DNA of 64,000 nt from Aedoeadaptatus ivorii (lineage in GTDB: Bacteria; Bacillota; Clostridia; Tissierellales; Peptoniphilaceae), in the NCBI RefSeq assembly GCF_900638585.1, contig NZ_LR134523.1, forward strand, positions 310,001-374,000, given 5' to 3'. A program made the translations under genes and the position numbers. Of this stretch, positions 51,011 to 57,941 are shown one piece after another; the stretch's first letter is position 1; each line of letters opens with the position of its first letter. The notes beneath the pieces are model-generated. The model was not told the origin of the DNA and did no database searches. It saw only the letters and a list, made by a program, of their open reading frames with translations.

Positions 51011-51108
51011 GGGAGTAGATAGGTTTCTGGTGTGCCTCGCGGTCTTCAAAACCGTTGTGAGAAGTTCGTAGCTTCTTAGGTGGGTTCGATTCCCACATGC
51101 TCCCGCCA
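51011..51108 (+). tRNA. selC: tRNA-Sec (TCA)
   Basis: Ninety-eight bases with encoded GCCA end. The long acceptor arm pairs GGGAGTA with the TGCTCCC side, the anticodon loop CTTCAAA gives TCA, the variable arm AGAAG-TTCGTAG-CTTCT is long, and the T arm GTGGG/CCCAC carries TTCGATT. These features mark the selenocysteine tRNA that reads UGA. It lies between prdD and prdF, so its place is inside the proline reductase locus. Confidence 0.95.
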
Positions 51109-51182
51109 TTTTACATATAAATGGCATAAAAAGGTATCTTTGTCAGGCAGGAAAATGTTTTTACTTGTGAGGAGGATCCAGA

Positions 51183-52190
51183 ATGAAATTTTCCAGAAGT
51201 ATTCACGCCGTAGATTCCCATACCGCAGGCGAAGCCACCCGCGTGGTTATCGGCGGTATCCCGAAAATTCCCGGAGACAGCATGCCGGAGAAAAAACAAT
51301 GGCTAGAAGATAACTTAGACTATCTTCGTACCGCAATCATGTTGGAACCCCGCGGACACAACGACATGTTCGGTTCGATCCTTACACAACCCACGAATCC
51401 GGAAGCCGACTTCGGCATCATCTTTATGGATGGCGGCGGCTACCTGAACATGTGCGGTCACGGCACCATCGGCGCAATGTCGGTAGCCGTAGAAACCGGT
51501 ATCGTTCCCGTAGAAGAACCTATCACCAAGATCGTACAAGAAGCGCCCGCAGGCATCGTCCGCGGCGAAGTGGAAGTCGAAGACGGTCATGCGAAAAAGG
51601 TTACCTTCACCAACGTACCTGCATTCCTCTACAAAGAAGACCAAGAAGTTGAACTGCCCGGACACGGAAAAATCAAATTCGATATTTCCTTCGGCGGCAG
51701 CTTCTTTGCCATCGTAAAAGCCGACCAAGTGGGACTCGACATCGTGCCCGAAAATGCCGGAAAACTCAACGAACTCGGCATGCAACTGCGCGACATCATC
51801 AACGCAGAAATCAAGGTACAACACCCCGAATTGCCCCACATCAACACCGTAGACTTGATCGAATGGTGGTCTGAAACCGACACCAAAGAAGCGACCCTGA
51901 AAAACTGCGTCGTATTCGGTCAAGGCCAAGTCGACAGATCCCCCTGCGGCACCGGTACCAGCGCCAAAATGGCCACCCTTTTTGCCAAGGGCGAACTCAA
52001 AGTCGGCGACGAATTCGTATACGAATCCATCCTCGGCACCCTCTTCTACGGCAAGATCGTAGAAGAAGCTAAAGTGGGCGATTTGGACGCGGTGATTCCG
52101 CAAGTATCCGGCTCCGCTTGGATCACCGGCTTCAACCACTTCGTCATCGATGAAACCGACCCGTTGAAACACGGATTCGTATTGGGCTAA
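51183..52190 (+). CDS. prdF: proline racemase PrdF
   Basis: Cofactor-independent racemase that turns L-proline into the D-proline used by the reductase. Both catalytic cysteines are present: Cys91 in NMCGHG and Cys255 in SPCGTGTSA. The length is 335 residues, as in the C. sticklandii enzyme. Hydroxyproline epimerases share the fold, but the context with prdA and prdB settles the substrate. The start follows GAGGAGG. It is followed by the permease gene after 29 bases. Confidence 0.95.
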   Translation: MKFSRSIHAVDSHTAGEATRVVIGGIPKIPGDSMPEKKQWLEDNLDYLRTAIMLEPRGHNDMFGSILTQPTNPEADFGIIFMDGGGYLNMCGHGTIGAMSVAVETGIVPVEEPITKIVQEAPAGIVRGEVEVEDGHAKKVTFTNVPAFLYKEDQEVELPGHGKIKFDISFGGSFFAIVKADQVGLDIVPENAGKLNELGMQLRDIINAEIKVQHPELPHINTVDLIEWWSETDTKEATLKNCVVFGQGQVDRSPCGTGTSAKMATLFAKGELKVGDEFVYESILGTLFYGKIVEEAKVGDLDAVIPQVSGSAWITGFNHFVIDETDPLKHGFVLG

Positions 52191-52219
52191 TCCGCGAACA
52201 CACAGAATAGGAGAAATAC

Positions 52220-53101
52220 ATGATTGTAACACTACTGTTGGGCGTATTGACCGCGCTGACACTCTACTTTTTATTCTTCCTGGTGAAGGACCTGACCGCC
52301 AACAAAGAAATTATGGCACAGGAAAAAGCGAGCTGGGTAAAGAGCGGCCTTATCGGCGCCTTCGTCAACTTTTTCGATACCCTGGGCATCGGCAGCTTTG
52401 CGCCGCTGACGGCACTCTTAGACTTCTTCAAGCAATTGGATCACGATAAACTGTTGCCCGGTACCTTGAACGTGTCCTGTACCATTCCGGTACTGACCGA
52501 AGCATTTATCTTTATCCAATCCGTAGAAGTAGACCCCATCACCTTGTTCGCCATGGTGGCGGCCGCCGTCGTCGGCTCCTTCGTCGGTTCCAGAACCGTA
52601 TCGAAACTCCCCGAAAAGAAAGTACAATTCTACATGGGGATCGCCCTTCTGGTAACCGCGGCGCTCATGTTGCTCAAGCAATTCGGCGTACTCGATATGC
52701 TCGGCACCGGTAACCAAGCCGTGGGCCTCACCGGCATCAAACTCGTCATCGGCGTCGTCGTCAACTTCTTCCTCGGCGCACTCATGACCATCGGCGTCGG
52801 TCTGTACGCTCCCTGTATGGCACTCGTATACATGCTGGGTCTCAACCCCTTGGTTGCCTTCCCCATCATGATGGCCTCCTGTGCAGGACTCATGCCCGTC
52901 GCCAGTGCCGAATTCGTAAAGGCAGGCGTCTATGCGCGTAAGGCAAGTATCGCCATCACCATCGGCGGCATGATCGGTGTATTTATCGCGGCGAAATTCG
53001 TCACCGGACTTCCCATGGACATCCTGACGGTCATCATCACCATCGTCGTCATCTACACCGCCATCACCTATATCCGCAAATCCAAAAGACAAGTGGCATA
53101 A
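52220..53101 (+). CDS. TSUP (TauE/SafE) family permease
   Basis: Integral membrane protein of 293 residues with about eight hydrophobic helices and the internal repeat typical of the TSUP family (GAFVNFFDTLGIGSF and VNFFLGALMTIGVGLYAP). Family members export or import sulfite, taurine-derived sulfur compounds, or organic anions. Its place behind prdF suggests transport of a proline-pathway compound such as 5-aminovalerate, or of a selenium or sulfur anion; neither is proved by the sequence. It ends in a strong terminator. Confidence 0.88.
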   Translation: MIVTLLLGVLTALTLYFLFFLVKDLTANKEIMAQEKASWVKSGLIGAFVNFFDTLGIGSFAPLTALLDFFKQLDHDKLLPGTLNVSCTIPVLTEAFIFIQSVEVDPITLFAMVAAAVVGSFVGSRTVSKLPEKKVQFYMGIALLVTAALMLLKQFGVLDMLGTGNQAVGLTGIKLVIGVVVNFFLGALMTIGVGLYAPCMALVYMLGLNPLVAFPIMMASCAGLMPVASAEFVKAGVYARKASIAITIGGMIGVFIAAKFVTGLPMDILTVIITIVVIYTAITYIRKSKRQVA

Positions 53102-53110
53102 GAAAACACA

Positions 53111-53151
53111 AAAAACAGCCGTTTCCCCAATCGAGGGAGCGGCTGTTTTTG
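53111..53151 (+). terminator. terminator of prdF and the TSUP permease
   Basis: Eleven-base outer stem AAAAACAGCCG/CGGCTGTTTTT with an inner CCC/GGG stem, followed by T. Confidence 0.92.
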
Positions 53152-53155
53152 TATG

Positions 53156-53668
53156 CTATTCTTTCGGTGTGTCTTTTGCAAAGATCTCGCCGGAATACAG
53201 CAAAATATCCCAATGGCGAAATAGATTGTCCGCATCGTCTAAGGCTTGTTGATTGTTTCGCTTCTCGGTAAGCGTAGAGCGGATCAGGTACGCGTGGCGA
53301 TCGGAAAAGCCGGTCCCTTCGGATAAAAAGATGGGGACATAGCAATTCGCGGGCTCACCATCGTTTCCCCAATGCGCTTTTGCGACCGCTTGTATAAACG
53401 GCCGGTCAAATCGTCCTTTCACTTCGTTTCGGATCTCGAGCAATTCCTCCTCGGGTATGTTGGAATCGTCATAGAACAGCTGAATCTCCAGCAGCGCATC
53501 GTAGAGATAGGCATGCGTTTTTGTAATCTTCGGGTGCTTCTGCATTAGTTGTTCGCAAAATGCATCCACTTCGGCATTTCGAAGTAGGATATGGTTCCGG
53601 TTCCAAAACGAAGAAAAAAAGAACAGAAAGACAATCGCAGCCACGACGATGCCCATTCGTTTTTTCAT
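53156..53668 (-). CDS. membrane-anchored protein of unknown family, tandem copy A
   Basis: A 170-residue protein with one N-terminal hydrophobic segment (about residues 5-22, no lipobox) and an extracytoplasmic mixed domain. It is clearly related to the next gene: both read WNRNH-x-LRN-x-EVD-x-FCE, HPKI, EIR-x-x-x-K-RF-R-FI, HWG and DNLFR-W. I do not recognise the family. An AAGGGAGA site fixes the ATG. It sits in the selenium and proline locus but points away from it; no functional link is visible. Confidence 0.7.
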   Translation of the reverse strand: MKKRMGIVVAAIVFLFFFSSFWNRNHILLRNAEVDAFCEQLMQKHPKITKTHAYLYDALLEIQLFYDDSNIPEEELLEIRNEVKGRFDRPFIQAVAKAHWGNDGEPANCYVPIFLSEGTGFSDRHAYLIRSTLTEKRNNQQALDDADNLFRHWDILLYSGEIFAKDTPKE

Positions 53669-53685
53669 AGTATCTCCCTTTAGCA

Positions 53686-54195
53686 TTACATCGCCTCTTC
53701 CTCTTGAATCAGCAATCCCTCCGGGGTCGCGATCGACCAATAGCGAAATAAATTGTCCGAATCAGAGAGGGGCACCTGTGTATCGTACCCGTCGGCTAGG
53801 GTAGAGCTGATCTCGTAGTCATAGTCGTCGTGGAAGCCGTCTCGTTTTTTCAAATAGATTCGAACCGAGAAATCGGCCGGATACATGGAACGCCCCCAAT
53901 GTTTTCGGCCGATCTTTTCTATAAAATAGCGATTGAACCGATCCTTAAATGCGTCGCGGATCTCGATCAACTCTTCTCGGGAGATTTGAGAATCTTCGTA
54001 GTAGAGTTCGAAGCCGATAAATGTCCGAAACATATATTTTTCTATGCGAACGATCTTTGGATGATCTCCCTCCAGCCCCTCGCAGAAGAGGTCGACTTCG
54101 GGGTTTCTGAGAATCATATGATTTCTATTCCATATCAGAAAGGAAAGAACCAGTACCGCGGCTATGGCGATAGCGGTAGATATATATTTTTTCAT
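53686..54195 (-). CDS. membrane-anchored protein of unknown family, tandem copy B
   Basis: A 169-residue paralogue of copy A, 17 bases upstream of it on the same strand. One hydrophobic N-terminal segment is followed by an extracytoplasmic domain with a single conserved cysteine (LFCEGL). The two copies probably arose by tandem duplication and are co-transcribed. The C-terminal tails differ. No enzymatic motif is visible. A GAAGGAGG site precedes the ATG. Confidence 0.7.
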   Translation of the reverse strand: MKKYISTAIAIAAVLVLSFLIWNRNHMILRNPEVDLFCEGLEGDHPKIVRIEKYMFRTFIGFELYYEDSQISREELIEIRDAFKDRFNRYFIEKIGRKHWGRSMYPADFSVRIYLKKRDGFHDDYDYEISSTLADGYDTQVPLSDSDNLFRYWSIATPEGLLIQEEEAM

Positions 54196-54341
54196 CGCGC
54201 CTCCTTCTTGATAATTACTTTACTAATTTTAGTATATATGAGGCATCCTATGGATGAGGTGAAATTGCAGTGAAATTCATAAGGTAATGTATAGAAAATG
54301 GCGTGAACAGATCGGCGGCGGTATGAAAACATATTGAAATC

Positions 54342-54373
54342 AAAAAACCGGGAAGGCATTGCCTTCCCGGTTT
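54342..54373 (-). terminator. terminator of selD-yedF
   Basis: Stem AACCGGGAAGGCA/TGCCTTCCCGGTT with almost no loop, followed on the minus strand by six T. Confidence 0.92.
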
Positions 54374-54394
54374 CCGCTACTGTGAAAACCGCAC

Positions 54395-54991
54395 TTAGCA
54401 GGGTTTTACGACTTTGTTTTGGATCATGAGTTCGCAGATGCGGTACATATTGGTAATGCTGCCGACTTGCACTTTGTCCTTGACACCGTATTGTTCGAGG
54501 CAGAGGCCGCAGGAGAGGACTTCTGCGCCTTTTTCTTCGAGTGCCTTGAGGTCTGCGATGACTTTTTCGTTGCCGGTGGGAAGAAGTACGCCCGTGTTGT
54601 AGAAAATGACGTATTTCGGGGCGATGTCTTGCTCGGTAAGGGCGTAGATAAAGCCTTCGAGCAGGGTCTTGCTGAATGCCTCCTCTCCCGTTCCCATTTC
54701 GGTAGAAGAGATGACGACGGCGTAGTCTTTTCCTTCGTCTTCGAAATCCATGACGTCGCATACGTCGCCGGTCTTTTGCAGATACACGTCGTAGGCGGCG
54801 GGGGAGTGTTCGGTTACATCGGCGGTAAAGCCGAGTTGTTTCGCCATTTTGGAGAGGTTTTCGGTGGCGATTTTGTTGTCAACCTTTACGAGTACCTCTT
54901 CTAAGTTTTCCTCGGAGATGGCTTTTTTGGTCATAATGACGGGGCGCGGACAGGCTTGTCCCATTGCGTCGATTTCTTTCATCTCGATCAC
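54395..54991 (-). CDS. yedF: sulfurtransferase-like selenium metabolism protein YedF
   Basis: A 198-residue protein with an N-terminal TusA/SirA domain (GQACPRPVIMTKKA, with the conserved CPxP cysteine) and a C-terminal DsrE-like domain (SCGLCLEQYG). This fusion is known beside selD in many Sec-using bacteria and may carry selenium or sulfur. The start overlaps the selD stop by four bases. No YedE transporter is adjacent. Confidence 0.9.
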   Translation of the reverse strand: MIEMKEIDAMGQACPRPVIMTKKAISEENLEEVLVKVDNKIATENLSKMAKQLGFTADVTEHSPAAYDVYLQKTGDVCDVMDFEDEGKDYAVVISSTEMGTGEEAFSKTLLEGFIYALTEQDIAPKYVIFYNTGVLLPTGNEKVIADLKALEEKGAEVLSCGLCLEQYGVKDKVQVGSITNMYRICELMIQNKVVKPC

Positions 54992-55995
54992 CTCACATAG
55001 ATGGATTTGTCGCCGGCTTCGATCATTTTCCCGACGGGGTAGACGTCGATGCCCGCGTTTTGCATTTCTTCGTACATGGCTTCGCCGTCTTCGGGATCGA
55101 CCGAGATCAACAGGCCGCCCGAGGTTTGGGGATCGAAGAGCACTTCTTCTAAGGCGAAGTCGTCGATTTCGAAGGCGATTTGATCGCCATAGGCATTGCG
55201 GTTGCGCTGCCCGCCGGCGGTAAAGAGGAAATTTTCCGCCGCTTCGCGCGTGCCTTCCAGGATGTGAAGGCCCTCGGTCTCGACGACGGCGGAGGCGCCT
55301 TCGGCCATTTCAGACAGGTGTCCCAAGAGTCCGAAGCCGGTGACGTCGGTTAGGGCGTGTACTTCGTATTGATTTAGGATTTCGTAGGCGGCTTTGTTTA
55401 GGGTCGCCATGGATTGTACGGCCTTTTCGTAGTGGGGCCTTTCTACCTCGCCCACGGTGTAGCCGCTCATCAGGAGCGAGACACCCAGGGGCTTGGTAAG
55501 ATACAGTTTGTCGCCCACTTTGGGGGTGTTGTTGCGATAGACTTTGTTGAGGTCGACGATGCCGATGACGCTCAGGCCGTATTTGATTTTGGGGTCGTGG
55601 ATGGAGTGGCCCCCGGTGAGCGTGGTCTTGGCTTCTTTGCAGACGTCGGCGCCGCCCTGGAGAATTTCTTCGAGGACGCGCACGTCTTCTTCTTCGGGGA
55701 AGCAGACGATGTTCATGGCGCTTACGGGTTCTGCGCCCATGGCGTAGAGATCGGACAGGGCATTTGCCGCCGCGATCTTGCCGAATTCGTAGGCTTCTTC
55801 CACCATGGGCGGAAAGAAGTCTAAGGACGTGACGACGCCGATGTCTTCGGTGATTTGTATAATGGCGCCGTCTTCGTTGCCCTCAAAGCCCGCGAGGATC
55901 TCTTTGCGGGGAAATAGGGGCAGTTTTTCGAGAATATTGCTCAGGTCGCCCGCGCCGATTTTGGCGTTGCAACCGCCGCATACTTCTAAATGCAT
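54988..55995 (-). CDS. selD: selenide, water dikinase SelD, cysteine form
   Basis: Makes selenophosphate from selenide and ATP for Sec-tRNA synthesis. Family motifs include TSLDFFPPMV, YAMGAEPVSAMNI and TGGHSI, and the C-terminal FDPQTSGGLL. The N-terminus is short: the catalytic pair of the E. coli enzyme (Cys17 and Lys20) corresponds to Cys9 and Lys12 here, in GGCNAK. The second cysteine of the usual CGC motif is alanine. It is not a selenoprotein. The ATG follows GGAGGG, and a -10 box lies just upstream. Confidence 0.93.
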   Translation of the reverse strand: MHLEVCGGCNAKIGAGDLSNILEKLPLFPRKEILAGFEGNEDGAIIQITEDIGVVTSLDFFPPMVEEAYEFGKIAAANALSDLYAMGAEPVSAMNIVCFPEEEDVRVLEEILQGGADVCKEAKTTLTGGHSIHDPKIKYGLSVIGIVDLNKVYRNNTPKVGDKLYLTKPLGVSLLMSGYTVGEVERPHYEKAVQSMATLNKAAYEILNQYEVHALTDVTGFGLLGHLSEMAEGASAVVETEGLHILEGTREAAENFLFTAGGQRNRNAYGDQIAFEIDDFALEEVLFDPQTSGGLLISVDPEDGEAMYEEMQNAGIDVYPVGKMIEAGDKSIYVR

Positions 55996-56013
55996 AGCAT
56001 CCCTCCTGTATTC

Positions 56014-56022
56014 ATTATAGCA
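56014..56022 (-). promoter_or_regulatory. extended -10 element of selD-yedF
   Basis: On the minus strand TGCTATAAT, an extended -10 box with perfect TATAAT, about 20 bases before the selD ATG. The -35 region (CCCGAA) is weak. Confidence 0.55.
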
Positions 56023-56064
56023 TAGTGAAAATTTGTTTCGGGCATTTTCCCCGATCGGCCGGGA

Positions 56065-56925
56065 TCAGAGCAACGCGGCGATATGGTCTAGGATTTTTCG
56101 CGATACGTCGATGCCCGTCGCCTGTTGAAAGCCCATATAGCTCATATTGGAATTGACCTCGATCAGTGCAGGTCGTTCGCAAGAGGCGGTGAGGTCGATG
56201 CCCGAAAAGGTAAGACCCAGCGCGCGGTGGGCGGCGAGGGCGATTGCGCGCTGGCGCTCGTTTAGGATGTAGGGTTCGGCGCGGCCGCCGGCGGCGATAT
56301 TGGCGCGAAAATCGCGGTCGTTGGTGCGCTTGATGGCGCCGATGATCGTATCGCCCACTATGAGGACGCGGATGTCTTTTCCGGCGGCGTCGAGATCGAA
56401 GGGCTGAAACAAAAACGGGGCTTCTCCCATGGCGAGGATGCGTTCTTCGAGCGCTGCCCGGTCCTCTGCCAAAAAGACCTGCTCGCCGAAGGATCCCTTT
56501 GCCGCCTTTACGACGACGGGATAGCCCAGGGCTTCCACCGCGTCGAGATAGCTGTCTTCGGGCATCGACGAAAAGTAGTGAAAGGGCGCGGGGATGGTGG
56601 GTACCATGGGAAGCCGCGGGGCGAGCAGCCGCCAGGTCTCGATTTTGTCGTCGGAGGCGGCGATAGCGTGGGAGGAATTAAAGACGGGGTATCGTTCTTC
56701 CAAGAGGCGGGCGAGGAGGATGTCTTTGTCGAAAAACAAGACGGCATCGGGCTCGGGGTCGCGCTTTCGGTCTTTGGCGACGATCTTTTCTCCTTCTTTA
56801 CAAATGATATAATCGGTATGGGGCTTGGGAATGAGATTTGTGCCCTTTTCGACCAAATCCCGTATGACGCCCGTTAAAGCGGTAGAAGTGGTAAGATAGG
56901 CGTGATAGACGATATGTATAGACAT
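56065..56925 (-). CDS. RimK-like ATP-grasp ligase
   Basis: ATP-grasp enzyme of 286 residues that joins a carboxylate to an amine with ATP, resembling RimK, LysX and MptN. The ATP-binding strand PVVVKAAKGSFGEQVF, the IRVLIVGDTIIGAIKR segment, RANIAAGG and the magnesium motif LIEVNSNMSYMGFQ are present. The substrate is not predictable. An GGAGG site marks the ATG at 56925; the frame open further upstream is antisense to the next gene. It is divergent from the chorismate mutase gene with a 22-base gap. Confidence 0.86.
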   Translation of the reverse strand: MSIHIVYHAYLTTSTALTGVIRDLVEKGTNLIPKPHTDYIICKEGEKIVAKDRKRDPEPDAVLFFDKDILLARLLEERYPVFNSSHAIAASDDKIETWRLLAPRLPMVPTIPAPFHYFSSMPEDSYLDAVEALGYPVVVKAAKGSFGEQVFLAEDRAALEERILAMGEAPFLFQPFDLDAAGKDIRVLIVGDTIIGAIKRTNDRDFRANIAAGGRAEPYILNERQRAIALAAHRALGLTFSGIDLTASCERPALIEVNSNMSYMGFQQATGIDVSRKILDHIAALL

Positions 56926-56947
56926 AAGACCTCCGGAAAGGACGAGT

Positions 56948-57196
56948 ATGGGAATAGAAGCAATGCGTACAGAAATCGATGCGATCGATGCGGAGATGGC
57001 GGCGCTTTTGAAGGCGCGCTTTCGATTGTCCACGCGCATCGGCGCGGAGAAAAAGGCGAAGGGCACCGCGGTGGCGGACCCGGGTCGTGAAGAGGAGATT
57101 ATAGCGCGGGTGCGCGCGCTCGCCGCCCCCTACGGCGCGGAGGCGGAGGCGATCTGGCGTCTGTTGTTTACGCTTTCGCGGAACGTTCAAAAATAG
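56948..57196 (+). CDS. chorismate mutase type II domain protein
   Basis: An 82-residue all-helical protein that matches the AroQ chorismate mutase fold: MRTEIDAIDAEMAALLKARF, then RIGAEKKAKG with basic residues, VADPGREEEII, and a third helix. Chorismate mutase converts chorismate to prephenate for phenylalanine and tyrosine synthesis. It is a stand-alone domain with no other shikimate gene in sight. A GGAAAGGA site marks the start. Confidence 0.82.
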   Translation: MGIEAMRTEIDAIDAEMAALLKARFRLSTRIGAEKKAKGTAVADPGREEEIIARVRALAAPYGAEAEAIWRLLFTLSRNVQK

Positions 57197-57208
57197 ATGC
57201 CGATTCCA

Positions 57209-57236
57209 TTATACAGAATTCTCCCTATGTTATAAT
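57209..57236 (+). promoter_or_regulatory. sigma-A promoter of the walRK operon
   Basis: -35 TTATAC, 16-base spacer and perfect -10 TATAAT, 10 bases before the GGAGGA ribosome site region. Confidence 0.65.
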
Positions 57237-57257
57237 GAGCGGACAGGAGGAATCACC

Positions 57258-57941
57258 ATGAAAATATTGATAACGGAAGATGAAACCCCGATCGCGGAAA
57301 TCATCTCGTATAACTTGCAAAACGAAGGGTACGAAACCGAAATCGCAAAAGACGGCGTGGAATGTCTCGAAAAATTCGAAGAAACGGTGCCGGATCTGGT
57401 GATTCTGGACGTGATGATGCCCAGAATGGACGGATTCGAAACCTTAAAGGAAATCCGAAAAAAGAGCCGGGTTCCGGTGATTATGCTGACCGCTAAGGAC
57501 GCCGAGGGCGATCGGATCCGCGGCCTGGAGCTGGGCGCCGACGACTATGTGGTAAAGCCCTTTTCGATCGGCGAGTTGGTGGCGCGGGTCAAGGCGAACT
57601 TCCGCCGCCAGGACTTCGAAAACGAAGGGTATCTCCCCGACGAGGTCATCGAAGAAGCGGATCTGTATATCGATCCGGTAAAATACGAAGTGAGAAAGCG
57701 CGGCAAGATCGTAGAACTTACGCTGCGCGAGTTCGAGCTCCTAAAATACCTCGTTCAATCGCCCGGTACGGTCTTTAGCCGAGAGGTGCTGCTCGAGGAG
57801 GTATGGAGCTACGAATACTACGGCGATATTCGCACCGTGGATGTGACCGTGCGGCGCCTGCGGGAAAAGATCGAGGACGAAGGGGAAGAGTTCCGCTATA
57901 TCCTCACCAAGCGGGGGGTCGGGTACTACTTTGGAGGTTAA
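57258..57941 (+). CDS. walR: response regulator WalR-like (OmpR/PhoB family)
   Basis: DNA-binding response regulator of 227 residues with a receiver domain (phosphate acceptor Asp51 in VILDVMMP, TAKD and VKPFS) and a C-terminal winged helix (SYEYYGDIRTVDVTVRRLREKI). It is followed by a sensor kinase and YycH- and YycI-like genes, which makes it the WalR of the wall-homeostasis system. A PhoB-like role is the alternative. Its end overlaps the kinase start by 11 bases. Confidence 0.92.
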   Translation: MKILITEDETPIAEIISYNLQNEGYETEIAKDGVECLEKFEETVPDLVILDVMMPRMDGFETLKEIRKKSRVPVIMLTAKDAEGDRIRGLELGADDYVVKPFSIGELVARVKANFRRQDFENEGYLPDEVIEEADLYIDPVKYEVRKRGKIVELTLREFELLKYLVQSPGTVFSREVLLEEVWSYEYYGDIRTVDVTVRRLREKIEDEGEEFRYILTKRGVGYYFGG

